Shown here one piece after another: positions 52,544 to 61,621 of a stretch of DNA of 64,000 bases. Source of the DNA: Microbispora bryophytorum (GTDB lineage Bacteria; Actinomycetota; Actinomycetes; Streptosporangiales; Streptosporangiaceae); assembly GCF_006874465.1 (NCBI RefSeq), contig NZ_VIRL01000003.1, positions 310,001-374,000 on the forward strand, read 5' to 3'. Every line of letters starts with the position of its first letter. Position 1 is the first letter of the stretch. Position numbers and translations under genes: made by a program. The notes below the pieces were generated by a model that saw only the letters and a program-made list of their open reading frames with translations, searched no databases and was not told the origin of the DNA.

Positions 52544-53812
52544 GTGATTCAGCCGGACAACGCGGCGGACGTCGCGGCGGGCTTCGCGGAGGCCGGAGAG
52601 CGGCGCATCGAGTGGGCGGCCCGGTCGATGCCGGTCCTCCAGGCGATCGGCGCCGGTTTCGGTGCCGACCGGCCGTTCGACGGCCTGCGCATCGCCGCCT
52701 GCTTGCACGTGACCGCCGAGACGGCGGTGCTCCTCGGGGCGCTCCGGGAGGGCGGCGCCCAGATCGCCCTGGCCGCGTCCAACCCCCTGTCCACCCAGGA
52801 CGACGTCGCCGCGGCGCTGAGAACGTACGGCATCGTCGTGCACGCCCGCGCCGGGGTGGACAAGGCGACCTACTACCGGCATATCCACCAGGCGCTCGAC
52901 ATCGCGCCGAACGTCGTGCTCGACGACGGATGCGACCTCGTCAACACCCTGCACACCGAGCGGGTCGAGCTCCTCGACGGCGTCATCGGTGGCTGCGAGG
53001 AGACCACGACCGGGATCATCCGGCTGCGCCAGATGGCATCGGAGAGCGCGCTTCGCTTCCCGATGGTCGCGGTGAACGACACCCGGACCAAGCGGATGTT
53101 CGACAACCGTTACGGCACCGGCCAGTCGACCCTCGACGGCATCATGCGGGCCACCAACGTCCTGCTGGCGGGCCGCACCGTGGTCGTCGCGGGCTTCGGC
53201 TTCTGCGGCCGGGGCGTCGCTGAACGGGCCAAGGGTCTCGGCGCGCGGGTCATCGTCACCGAGATCGACCCGGTCAAGGCCCTGGACGCCGCCCTGCAGG
53301 GCTACGACGTACGGCCGATGAGCCTGGCCGCCGAGACCGGCGACGTGTTCGTGACCGTCACCGGCAACCGAGACGTCATCCGCGCCGAGCATCTGGCCCT
53401 GATGAAGGACGGCGCGATCCTCGCGAACGCGGGCCACTTCGACGTCGAGATCGACGTACGGGCGCTGGAGGAGATGGCGCGCGAGGTGCGCTTCGGGATC
53501 CGGCCCAGCACCGACGAGTACGTCCTGGAGGACGGCCGCAGGCTGCTGCTGCTCGCCGAGGGGCGCCTGGTCAACCTGACCGCCGCCGAGGGCCATCCGG
53601 CCGCGGTGATGGACATGTCGTTCTCCGCCCAGGCCCTCGCCGTCGCATGGCTGGTCCGGGAGTCGGTCCGGATGGATCCCGGCGTGTACGACGTCCCGGC
53701 CGACATCGACGCCGAGGTGGCCCGCCTGAAGCTCGCCGCCGCCGGGATCTCGATCGACGCGCTCACCGGCGAGCAGGAGGAGTATCTCCACTCCTGGCGC
53801 CTCGGGTCCTGA
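52544..53812 (+). CDS. Second adenosylhomocysteinase-like enzyme, short archaeal-type
   Basis: The 422-residue protein has the same fold (VVAGFGFCGRGVAERAKG NAD loop, NDTRTKRMFDNRYGTGQS) but lacks the insertion near residue 150 and the KPDHYRY tail of the canonical enzyme, ending instead in YLHSWRLGS. These features are typical of the archaeal/Thermotoga group, some members of which act on S-inosylhomocysteine. AGGAGG precedes GTG 52544; a longer in-frame start at 52505 lacks support. It probably shares a transcript with sahH. Its substrate should differ or its expression be distinct. Confidence 0.88.
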   Translation: MIQPDNAADVAAGFAEAGERRIEWAARSMPVLQAIGAGFGADRPFDGLRIAACLHVTAETAVLLGALREGGAQIALAASNPLSTQDDVAAALRTYGIVVHARAGVDKATYYRHIHQALDIAPNVVLDDGCDLVNTLHTERVELLDGVIGGCEETTTGIIRLRQMASESALRFPMVAVNDTRTKRMFDNRYGTGQSTLDGIMRATNVLLAGRTVVVAGFGFCGRGVAERAKGLGARVIVTEIDPVKALDAALQGYDVRPMSLAAETGDVFVTVTGNRDVIRAEHLALMKDGAILANAGHFDVEIDVRALEEMAREVRFGIRPSTDEYVLEDGRRLLLLAEGRLVNLTAAEGHPAAVMDMSFSAQALAVAWLVRESVRMDPGVYDVPADIDAEVARLKLAAAGISIDALTGEQEEYLHSWRLGS

Positions 53813-53834
53813 CCTCCCCGGCTCGACCGTTCCC

Positions 53835-56420
53835 TCACACCCGCAGTCGCCGGGCTCCCATCTGGCGGTGGTAGGTGAAGGCCCAGCGGTCGGTGCCGGT
53901 TTGGTGGCGGGTGTAGCGGTCGGGGTGCTGGTAGCGGTCGCGGTTGTGGAACTGGCAGGCGGGGCCGAGGAGTTTCAGGTCGGTGAGGCCGCCGGTGCTC
54001 CAGTTGTCGGCGTGGTCGATCTGGCACATGGTGGCGGGCAGGGGGCAGCCGTCGATCCAGCAGGTGGCGTAGCGGGCGTAGACGGCTCGTCGTTGGGCGG
54101 GGGTGGCCAGGCGGACCTTGCGGCCCATGTCCAGCACCTGCCCCTCGGCGTCCATCACCAGCCGCACCAGCGCGGAGGTGCGGGCCAGGCGATGCACACT
54201 GGCGAGGGGCAGCATCTGCCCGGTCGCCAGCAACAACCCCGGCGCCGCTCCCAGCAGAGCCCCCGGCACCGCCCCCAGCGCTGCCCCCAGTGGCTTGCCC
54301 GGCGGCGTCCTCGGCCCCGGCTCGCCCGGCGGTGTCTCCGGCTCCGGTCTGGGCGCTCTCGGTGCCGCGCCTCGCGCCGTCCCTGCTGACGGCTGCTCAT
54401 GGTGTACGTCGCCGTGGCCTTCGGGCGTGCCCTGCGCATGCCGGCAGTCCCCCGCAGGCTGGTGCCCAGCGTGGGTGTGATGCGCGGCGGCGTCCTCGGG
54501 AGGAGGGTCCGGCCATTCCGCCGCGCGAGAATGCGCCGCGCGGGGACGCACCGCATGTGGTGGCGCTGAGTTTGGAGGCGTGCCACCGCCGTAGGCAGGC
54601 CGTGCTGCTGCGCGCTCGGGGTCTGTTTCAGCTTGGGCCGCCGCATGGTCGCGGTCTGCGCCCCTACGTGGTGCGGTGACGTCGCCTGCGGCAGAGGCCA
54701 TGCTCACGTCACCATCACCAGCACCACTGCCCTCGGCCGGGGCGGCGTTCGCGGTGTCGTGATCGCTGGCCCGCTGCTCACAACCCCCGCAACCACCGGC
54801 AGCGCGCTCACAAGTCCCGCGCTCACCGGTCCCGCCTTTGCAGGGTCGGTGCTCGTTGGCTTCGGGGTCGCGAGACTCCTCATCGCGGGGGCCGGTTCCG
54901 GCAAGATCAAGGTCGGCGCTCCCGGTGGCGGCGTCCGCGGCTGCGTCGGTTATGCCCGCGTCGCTCACGTCGCCGGGGTCGGCGTCGCTGAAGTTGCCGA
55001 GGTCGGCGTCGGTGGGGATGGCGTCTTCGACGTCGCCCTTCTCCACAGGGCAGGGCCCGTCAACGCTTCCGGTGCCGCCGAAGGCGCCGGTGTCCTCACT
55101 GTCGCAGCCATCCCCGGCACTGGCCGCGCCCTCCGCATCCTGAGCGTCCTGGCCGTCCCGGGCACCCTCGCCGCCCTGCGCGTCCTCGGTGCCCTCGCCG
55201 TCCTCGTTGTCCGTACCCTGGGCGTCCTGGGCGTTCTCGGTGTCCTCGGCACCCTGCGGGTCCTCAGAGTTCTCGCCGTTCTCGCCGTCCTCGGCACTCT
55301 GGGCATCCCCAGTGTCCTGGGCGTCTTCGGCGGCCTCGGGGGCCTCGGCGTCTTCGGGGTGGTCGGGGCCGGGGGCGGGGTGGTCGGGTTGGGGGTCGGC
55401 GGGCAGGGATTCGGCGTTGACCAGGACCAGGAGCTCAGCGACGATCTTCTGCTCCATCAACGCGATGAACGCATCCGCCTGGCGGACCCGCAGCGGCCGA
55501 TCATCGCCCTCCGCGCGTGGCTTGGCATAAGCATCCAACAGCGCCCGCAACCGCGCCGCCGCCTCACGCGGCAGATAAAACTCCCCCTCCAAGCCCCCAC
55601 CCGCAGTGGGGCGGACCCGCAAAAACCGCCGCCCGTAATCGGCCCGCTCGTCCCGCTCCTCACCATCAGGGTCCAACACCGCCCGCAGATACCGCCCGGC
55701 CTTGGCCACCTCCGCCGGCCCCGCCTTGCCCGCCAACTCCAGCAAAATCGGCTCGGCCAGCCCCGCATGCTCATCACTCAACCGCGCGGTGGCGGTGCAG
55801 ATCGCCTCCACCACCCCCGCCGACAACACCCCGGCGGCGAACTTCTCCCGCACCTTCGGCAGGCGGGCCAACTCCACCGCCAGGGTCAGCAGACGGCCCG
55901 CTCCGGCCACGCTCATCCCGGCGGCGGTGCGTAGCCAGCTGCGGGTGGAGGCATGCCCATGCTGTTTGGCCTGCCCCGCCCGATGCACCTGCCCCACCCG
56001 ATCCGCCAACGCGCACGTGATCCGATCCCGCGCGAACAGCAAATCCTCAGCCTCAGCCACACAGATGCCCGCATCGCCCGGCGACGCCGCCAGCGCCAAC
56101 GCCTGCGCCGACTCACGCAACGAAGCAACGAGCACCCACGACGACCGGCCCCGAGCAGCACCAGTAGCAGCATCCGGGGCTCCGGAACCATCGGCTCCCG
56201 TCTCGGCGCCGGCGCCCGTCGCCCCACAATCGCTGTGCGCACTTTCGGTGCACTCGGCTTGATCGTTCGCGATCGGAAAATATTCAGGGCGGCAGTCGTC
56301 GCGGGCGAGAGAACCGTCGGATGTCCACAATGGCGAACGGGCTGTCAGCTGATCCCACCAGCCGTCATCAGTGCTGTTCGAACGTCGATGGTGATCAGGA
56401 TCGAACATGGACTTATCCAT
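53835..56420 (-). CDS. DUF222/13E12-type HNH nuclease family protein with long acidic insert
   Basis: The 861-residue protein has a DUF222 region at about 85-345 and a C-terminal HNH domain (CWIDGCPLPATMCQIDHADNW ... CQFHNRD) with the zinc cysteines and the DH and HN residues. In between, about 300 residues are low complexity: first Glu/Asp/Ala-rich repeats, then Ala/Pro/His/Gly-rich sequence, far longer than in usual members of 400-500 residues. This family is abundant in actinobacteria and linked to mobile DNA. The ATG at 56420 was chosen; it follows GGGGGT. It is convergent with the short adenosylhomocysteinase gene. Confidence 0.85.
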   Translation of the reverse strand: MDKSMFDPDHHRRSNSTDDGWWDQLTARSPLWTSDGSLARDDCRPEYFPIANDQAECTESAHSDCGATGAGAETGADGSGAPDAATGAARGRSSWVLVASLRESAQALALAASPGDAGICVAEAEDLLFARDRITCALADRVGQVHRAGQAKQHGHASTRSWLRTAAGMSVAGAGRLLTLAVELARLPKVREKFAAGVLSAGVVEAICTATARLSDEHAGLAEPILLELAGKAGPAEVAKAGRYLRAVLDPDGEERDERADYGRRFLRVRPTAGGGLEGEFYLPREAAARLRALLDAYAKPRAEGDDRPLRVRQADAFIALMEQKIVAELLVLVNAESLPADPQPDHPAPGPDHPEDAEAPEAAEDAQDTGDAQSAEDGENGENSEDPQGAEDTENAQDAQGTDNEDGEGTEDAQGGEGARDGQDAQDAEGAASAGDGCDSEDTGAFGGTGSVDGPCPVEKGDVEDAIPTDADLGNFSDADPGDVSDAGITDAAADAATGSADLDLAGTGPRDEESRDPEANEHRPCKGGTGERGTCERAAGGCGGCEQRASDHDTANAAPAEGSGAGDGDVSMASAAGDVTAPRRGADRDHAAAQAETDPERAAARPAYGGGTPPNSAPPHAVRPRAAHSRAAEWPDPPPEDAAAHHTHAGHQPAGDCRHAQGTPEGHGDVHHEQPSAGTARGAAPRAPRPEPETPPGEPGPRTPPGKPLGAALGAVPGALLGAAPGLLLATGQMLPLASVHRLARTSALVRLVMDAEGQVLDMGRKVRLATPAQRRAVYARYATCWIDGCPLPATMCQIDHADNWSTGGLTDLKLLGPACQFHNRDRYQHPDRYTRHQTGTDRWAFTYHRQMGARRLRV

Positions 56421-56568
56421 CACACCCCCAGCTAAGAGTCAGCCACGAATTCGAAAACTTGTATCAATCGTGTCATGCTCTGGGAATGAGAGGCAAGCTC
56501 GGTAGACGATTTCCTGGAGCCACAGGAAAGGCGGGACTTTTCGCCAACTATGCGTTGTAAGTCCCGGC

Positions 56569-56985
56569 CTAAGTGCTGAGGGCTCGCGTGACAGTAAGGC
56601 TGTCCTCATAGATGTGATAACGGGTGATGAGTCCGTCTTCGAAGCTGAGGTGCAGCGCGAAAGGTGAGGTGTAGGCGGTGCCTCCGGCCCGGACCGTCTG
56701 TGCGATCTCTCCGAGCACGACGGCGTGCGTCCCGTCGACCAGGATCCGCGTCACCGATGTGCCGTTGAGTTCGGGCACATGGTGGGCCTCCAGCGACCGG
56801 AAGTGGTCCGCCACCTCGGCCCGGCTGGACCGTGGCCGAATCCACGGAACCGCCGAGTGCCCCTCGGCAGGCCAGGAGAGCCGCCAGTCGACGGGCTCGG
56901 CGAAAAGCTCCGCCGTACGGTCGTGATCGCCTTCCGTCATCCGGCGCAGCAACTCCTGCACGACGTCATAAGTGTCATTACTCAT
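56569..56985 (-). CDS. SnoaL-like/NTF2-fold protein
   Basis: The 138-residue protein is a single NTF2-like domain (VQELLRRMTEGDHDRTAELFAEP, then strands ending ITRYHIYEDS). Members include polyketide cyclases and ketosteroid-isomerase-like proteins, but no catalytic set can be identified. It stands alone with its own start at 56985. Confidence 0.75.
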   Translation of the reverse strand: MSNDTYDVVQELLRRMTEGDHDRTAELFAEPVDWRLSWPAEGHSAVPWIRPRSSRAEVADHFRSLEAHHVPELNGTSVTRILVDGTHAVVLGEIAQTVRAGGTAYTSPFALHLSFEDGLITRYHIYEDSLTVTRALST

Positions 56986-57350
56986 GCCGCAACTCTTGTC
57001 GGCTCGGGCGCGATGCGTCGATTACCGGTGAAGTAACGCGACCGGCGAGGTGAAGGGCAGGGAGGTGAAGGGCGGGGAGACCCAGTCCCGTGCGTCTCGC
57101 GCACCCGCCGAATCCCGGCGGTCTGTTCGGCGATCACACCCGTGTCGCATCCGTCTCACATCCGTGGCCCATGCAGGCGGAGTCAGGGCTCGTACCGTGA
57201 GTACGGCAGGCATCGGCCACACAACACGGAGGCGGGCACCTCCGGTGCGACCTCTCCCTCAACGCACCGGCGATGCCCGCCTCAACCCCACTGCAGGTAT
57301 GCCCCATGACCTGCAAGGACCACAGGTGCCCTGCAAATCGGGGTCTACAC
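56986..57350. other. 365-bp intergenic region before the RDD gene end
   Basis: No RNA gene or credible protein is seen. A 12-bp direct repeat GAGGTGAAGGGC occurs at 57047-57058 and 57062-57073. Several C-rich, partly self-complementary stretches follow. Confidence 0.5.
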
Positions 57351-58274
57351 CTAAATGGGTGGAACAAATCCTCCCGATGTCGTCGGGCCGTCTCCACGCG
57401 GAGGACCCGCCTCCCGCGGCGGCGCCGCCGGCACGCCTTGTCCCTGCACGCTTTGCCCCTGCATGCCGTACCCCTGCGGGCTGTACCCCTGCACGCCGTA
57501 CCCTTGCGGACCGTACGGCGGGGGCGTGGAACGAGCCCGGGCGAGCCGCATCTCCTCACGGCGCCTGCGTTCGGCCAGCACGGCGGCCAGATAAGCGTGC
57601 GGCGGAACACCGGGCGGGGGCGGCGGCGCCACCCGCGCGCTGATCTGGCCGGCCACGCGCAGCCCCATCTCGTCGCGCGTCTGCGGGCTGAGCTCGTGCC
57701 ACCGGGACAGATACTGCCGGGCGGTGTTGGCCAGGTCGTCGGACAGCCCGGACAGCTCCAGCGTCGCGGCCCACGACGCGAGCGCCGGAGGCATCTCCGG
57801 CGGCGGGGCCTGGCGCGGCGAACGCTCCCCGATGACGGTCGTCCCGGCGAACACGTCCCCCAGGCGCTTGCCGCGCTGGTTGAGGAGCGACGTGATGAGC
57901 GCGGGAGCGCCGAGGAACGTCCAGAACTCCAGGAACCCGGCGAGCCCGCGGAACAGCGCCTGCCGGAAGCGCACCGGCCCGCCGTCGTCGCTCACCACGC
58001 GCAGGCCGAGGGCGAGCTTGCCCAGTGAGCGGCCCCTGCTGATCGTCTCGAACGCGACCGGATAACCCACCGTGACCAGCACGACGAACAGGATGAGCAG
58101 GCCGGTGGCCAGCGACTCGTCGGTCACCAGGGATGCCTGCGAGACCAGCACGACGGCCAGGATGATCACGGCCCACTGCACGGCCCAGTCGATGAGGAAG
58201 GCCAGGGCGCGGCTGGGAAGCTGGGCGACGCGAACCTCTACGACGACCGCTTCGCCGGTCACGACTTCGGACAC
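57351..58274 (-). CDS. RDD family membrane protein
   Basis: The 307-residue protein has an RDD domain at about 15-155: PSRALAFLIDWAVQW with the Arg and Asp, a second and third span, and RGLAGFLEF. The C-terminal tail is Pro/Gly/Gln-rich with GYGxQG repeats. Function is unknown; transport is proposed for the family. GTG 58274 was chosen because homologues begin with a SEVVTGEAVVVEV-like strand. It is divergent from the SpoIIM gene with only 40 bp between starts, matching the mycobacterial Rv3694c-Rv3695 arrangement. Confidence 0.85.
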   Translation of the reverse strand: MSEVVTGEAVVVEVRVAQLPSRALAFLIDWAVQWAVIILAVVLVSQASLVTDESLATGLLILFVVLVTVGYPVAFETISRGRSLGKLALGLRVVSDDGGPVRFRQALFRGLAGFLEFWTFLGAPALITSLLNQRGKRLGDVFAGTTVIGERSPRQAPPPEMPPALASWAATLELSGLSDDLANTARQYLSRWHELSPQTRDEMGLRVAGQISARVAPPPPPGVPPHAYLAAVLAERRRREEMRLARARSTPPPYGPQGYGVQGYSPQGYGMQGQSVQGQGVPAAPPREAGPPRGDGPTTSGGFVPPI

Positions 58275-58314
58275 ACTGCGCACCCTACTGCCCCCCGCCG
58301 ATAAGGTCCGATCC

Positions 58315-59307
58315 GTGGACATCGATGCGTTCGTCGCCGCGAGCAAGCCGTCCTGGGACCGGCTGGACGACCTCGTACGGCGGCAGCGCAGGCTGCGCGG
58401 CGCGGAGGTCGACGAGCTGGTCGAGCTCTACCAGCGGGCGGCGACCCACCTGTCCATCGTGCGGTCGGCGTCGTCCGACGCCCTTCTCGTCGGACGCCTA
58501 TCGTCGCTGGTGGCGAGAGCGCGCTCGGCCGTCACGGGCGCCCACAGCCCCGCTTGGAGAGAGGTCGCCCGGTTCTTCACGGTGTCGTTCCCCGTGGTGG
58601 CCTACCGGGCGCGCCGGTGGTGGATCGGTGTCACAGTGGCCTCGCTCGCAGTCGCGTACGTCGTGGGCGCGTGGGTGGCGCGCGATCCCGCCGTGCAGAA
58701 CCTCGTCGGCACACCGGAGGAGATCCGGCAGATCGTCGAGCACGATTTCGCCGACTACTACTCGGAGAACCCGGCGGCGTCGTTCGCCGGCCACGTGTGG
58801 CTGAACAACGCCTGGCTGTCCATGCAGGTCGTGATCTCGGCGATCCTGCTCGGCCTGCCCATCCCCTGGATCCTGTTCCAGAACGCGGCCAACGTGGGGC
58901 TCATGGGCGGCCTGATGCACGCGCACGGCAAGGCGGACGTGTTCTGGGGCCTGATCCTGCCGCACGGCATGCTGGAGCTGACCGCGGTCTTCCTGGCGGC
59001 GTCCGTGGGCTTGCGGCTGGGCTGGACCGCGATCGACCCCGGCCCGAGGCGGCGCGCGGAGGCGCTGGCCGAGCAGGGCAGGGCCGTGATGAGCGTCGCG
59101 CTCGGCCTGGTCGTGGTGCTGCTCGTCTCCGGGCTCATCGAGGCGGGGGTCACCCCGTCGGGCCTGCCGACCTGGGCGCGCATCTCGATCGGCGCGCTCG
59201 CGGAGGCGCTCTTCCTCGCGTACGTGATCTTCTTCGGCCGCCGGGCGGAACGCGCGAACGAGACAGGAGACATCGAGCACGCTCCCGACCTCGCCCCCAC
59301 AACCTGA
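58315..59307 (+). CDS. Stage II sporulation protein M (SpoIIM) family membrane protein
   Basis: The 330-residue protein starts with MDIDAFVAASKPSWDRLDDLV, a cytosolic helical domain, then about five membrane spans with SPAWREVARFFTVSFP and the HGMLELTAVFLAA segment typical of the family. In firmicutes SpoIIM works with SpoIID/P in engulfment; in actinobacteria it sits in the MoxR/DUF58 cluster and its role is unknown. AAGG precedes GTG 58315. It is convergent with the DUF58 gene, 15 bp away. Confidence 0.88.
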   Translation: MDIDAFVAASKPSWDRLDDLVRRQRRLRGAEVDELVELYQRAATHLSIVRSASSDALLVGRLSSLVARARSAVTGAHSPAWREVARFFTVSFPVVAYRARRWWIGVTVASLAVAYVVGAWVARDPAVQNLVGTPEEIRQIVEHDFADYYSENPAASFAGHVWLNNAWLSMQVVISAILLGLPIPWILFQNAANVGLMGGLMHAHGKADVFWGLILPHGMLELTAVFLAASVGLRLGWTAIDPGPRRRAEALAEQGRAVMSVALGLVVVLLVSGLIEAGVTPSGLPTWARISIGALAEALFLAYVIFFGRRAERANETGDIEHAPDLAPTT

Positions 59308-59322
59308 ACCCGCACAGCCTGA

Positions 59323-60648
59323 TCAGAGCCGGCCGGTGGCCTTCAAAGCGAGGTACGCGTCCGCGAGCGCCGGGGCGACGTCCTCGGGCAGGGCGTCCAC
59401 GACCTCCACGCCGTGGCGGCGCAGCACCGCGGTGATCTCACGTCGCTCGCCGCGCAGCCGTTCGGCCGCCGCGGCGTCGTAGACGGATTCGGCGGTGCCG
59501 CGCCCGGCCGCCATGCCGGCCACCCGTGGATCGGCGACCGAGGCCACCACAACCATGTGCCGGGACGACAGGCTGGGCAGCACGGGCAGCAGCCCCTCCT
59601 CCATCGCCGTGGCGTTCAGGTCGGTCAGCAGCACCACCAGGCAGCGCCGCCTGGCCCGGGACAGCACGGCCGCCACCATCCCGCCGGCGTCGGCCTCGAC
59701 CAGCTCCGCCTCGATCGGCGCCATCGCGTCCACCAGCGACGACAGCAGCTCCGTGCGCGACGCGCCGGACACCTGGGCCCGTACGGCCCGGTCGTAGGCG
59801 AGGAAGTCGACGCGGTCGCCGGCCCGCGCGGCGAGCGCGGCCAGCAGCAGCGCGGCGTCCATCGACCAGTCCAGCCGTGGCCAGCCGGAAGGGCCGGAGC
59901 CGGGCACGGGCGCCTCCCCGACCCGGCCCGCCGAGGTGCGGCCCGTGTCGAGCACGATGAGCACACGGCGGTCGCGCTCGGGTCGCCAGGTGCGCACGAC
60001 GACGTCGCTGCGCCGGGCGCTCGCCCGCCAGTCGATCGAGCGGACGTCGTCGCCCACGACGTACTCACGCAGCGAGTCGAACTCGGTGCCCTGGCCGCGC
60101 ACCAGCGCCGGATGCCGTCCGTCGAGCTCGCGCAGCCGGGCCAGCCGCGCCGGCAGATGCCGCCGGCTGAGGAACGGCGGCAGCACCCTGACGGTCCACG
60201 GCACGTGGAAGGTCCGCTGCCGCGCCGCCAGGCCCAACGGCCCGACCGAACGGACCGTCACGGCGACGGCCTCCCGGTCGCCCCTGCGGGTGGGCGTCAG
60301 CGTCGTGACCAGGCGCCGCCGCTCGCGGGCCGGCACGTCGAGCGTCATCCGGCGCGCAGCGGCCCCGGCCGAGGGTTGCCAGGCGTCGCGCAGCACGCCC
60401 CGGATCCGCCGCGGGCCCGGGTTGTCCACGACGAGGCCGATCGCCGCCGACTGCCCGAGCCGCACCCGCCGTTCGCCGTCGCGCTGGAAGCGCAGCCCGC
60501 GCACGGCGCCCGCGAGCAGCAGGTCGGCCGCCACGAGCACGACGAGCACGAGCGCCGCGGCCAGCACGACCAGGCCGGGCTCGGGGGCGAGGAGCACGAC
60601 GATCGCGGCGAGGGCGGCGAGCAGTCCCGCGCGTCCGGTCAGCGCCAC
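59323..60648 (-). CDS. DUF58 domain-containing protein
   Basis: The 441-residue protein has two membrane spans at the N-terminus, a beta-rich segment and the DUF58 signature EFDSLREYVVGDDVRSIDWR with RAS at about 190-220, leading into a von Willebrand A-like fold (VLIVLDTGRTS, LVVLLTDLNA). DUF58 proteins are partners of MoxR ATPases, probably as adaptors. It lies 7 bp after the MoxR gene, on the same strand. Confidence 0.9.
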   Translation of the reverse strand: MALTGRAGLLAALAAIVVLLAPEPGLVVLAAALVLVVLVAADLLLAGAVRGLRFQRDGERRVRLGQSAAIGLVVDNPGPRRIRGVLRDAWQPSAGAAARRMTLDVPARERRRLVTTLTPTRRGDREAVAVTVRSVGPLGLAARQRTFHVPWTVRVLPPFLSRRHLPARLARLRELDGRHPALVRGQGTEFDSLREYVVGDDVRSIDWRASARRSDVVVRTWRPERDRRVLIVLDTGRTSAGRVGEAPVPGSGPSGWPRLDWSMDAALLLAALAARAGDRVDFLAYDRAVRAQVSGASRTELLSSLVDAMAPIEAELVEADAGGMVAAVLSRARRRCLVVLLTDLNATAMEEGLLPVLPSLSSRHMVVVASVADPRVAGMAAGRGTAESVYDAAAAERLRGERREITAVLRRHGVEVVDALPEDVAPALADAYLALKATGRL

Positions 60649-60655
60649 GCCGCCC

Positions 60656-61621
60656 TCACCGGGGAACGGGGACGGTGGCCAGGATGCCCTCCAGGATGCC
60701 GTCGGGGGTGGCGCCCTCCAGCTCGGCCTCCGGGCGCAGTCCCACGCGGTGGCGCAGGGCGGGCCGGGCCAGGGCCTTCACGTCGTCCGGCGTCACGTAC
60801 GACCGCCCCGACAGCCACGCCCACGCCCGCGCGGCGGCCAGCAGCGCGGTCGCCCCGCGGGGCGAGACGCCGAGCTGGAGCGAAGGCGACTGCCGGGTGG
60901 CCCGTGCGACGTCCACGATGTAGCCGAGCACCTCGGCACTCGCGTGGACCTGCGCGACCGCCCGGCGTCCCGCCGCGAGGCCGGCCGCCGACGCCACGGG
61001 CTTGATCTCCGTCAGGTCGCGGGGGTCGAAGCCGAGCGCGTGCCGTTCGAGGACGGCGATCTCCTGCTCGCGCGGCGGCAGCGGCACGGTCAGCTTGAGC
61101 AGGAACCGGTCGAGCTGCGCCTCGGGCAGCTGGTAGGTGCCCTCGTACTCGACGGGGTTCTGCGTCGCCACGACGATGAAGGGATCCGGCAGCGCGCGGG
61201 CCGTGCCCTCGACGCTGACCTGCCGCTCCTCCATGGCCTCAAGCAGGGCGGCCTGGGTCTTCGGCGGTGTGCGGTTGATCTCGTCCGCGAGCAGCAGGTT
61301 GGTGAAGACCGGCCCCTCGCGGAACTCGAACTCCGCCGTCCTCGCGTCGTAGACCAGCGACCCGGTGATGTCGCCCGGCATCAGGTCGGGGGTGAACTGC
61401 ACCCGCTTGAAGTCCAGCGTGAGCGCGGCCGACAGCGTGCGTACGAGCAGGGTCTTGGCGACGCCGGGCACGCCTTCGAGCAGCACGTGACCCCGGCACA
61501 GCAGCGCGATGACCAGGCCGGTGACGACCGGGTCCTGGCCCACGACCGCCTTGGCCACCTCCGCCCGCAGCGCGGCGAGCGCCTCGCGGGCGGCGTCCGC
61601 GTCCGATTCAGGTGTGGTCAC
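60656..61621 (-). CDS. MoxR family AAA+ ATPase
   Basis: The 321-residue ATPase has Walker A GVPGVAKT at 50-57, Walker B LLLADEIN, sensor 1 VVATQNPVEYEG and a helical lid. MoxR proteins remodel partner complexes with DUF58/VWA proteins. GTG 61621 overlaps the DUF4350 stop (GTGA), and the upstream open extension runs antisense to it and is not coding. Together with the DUF58 gene it corresponds to Rv3692-Rv3693. Confidence 0.93.
   Translation of the reverse strand: MTTPESDADAAREALAALRAEVAKAVVGQDPVVTGLVIALLCRGHVLLEGVPGVAKTLLVRTLSAALTLDFKRVQFTPDLMPGDITGSLVYDARTAEFEFREGPVFTNLLLADEINRTPPKTQAALLEAMEERQVSVEGTARALPDPFIVVATQNPVEYEGTYQLPEAQLDRFLLKLTVPLPPREQEIAVLERHALGFDPRDLTEIKPVASAAGLAAGRRAVAQVHASAEVLGYIVDVARATRQSPSLQLGVSPRGATALLAAARAWAWLSGRSYVTPDDVKALARPALRHRVGLRPEAELEGATPDGILEGILATVPVPR

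Noticed and set aside
54633-55934. Long plus-strand ORF with VLGVLG-type repeats
   Set aside because: It is the antisense shadow of the acidic repeats of the DUF222/HNH gene; the minus strand carries recognisable domains.
57100-57350. tRNA or other structured RNA in the gap before the RDD gene
   Set aside because: No cloverleaf, T-loop motif or long stem was found.
57050-57643. Plus-strand ORF starting at the GAGGTGAAGGGC repeat
   Set aside because: Half of it is antisense to the RDD gene tail and the rest lacks domain or coding character.
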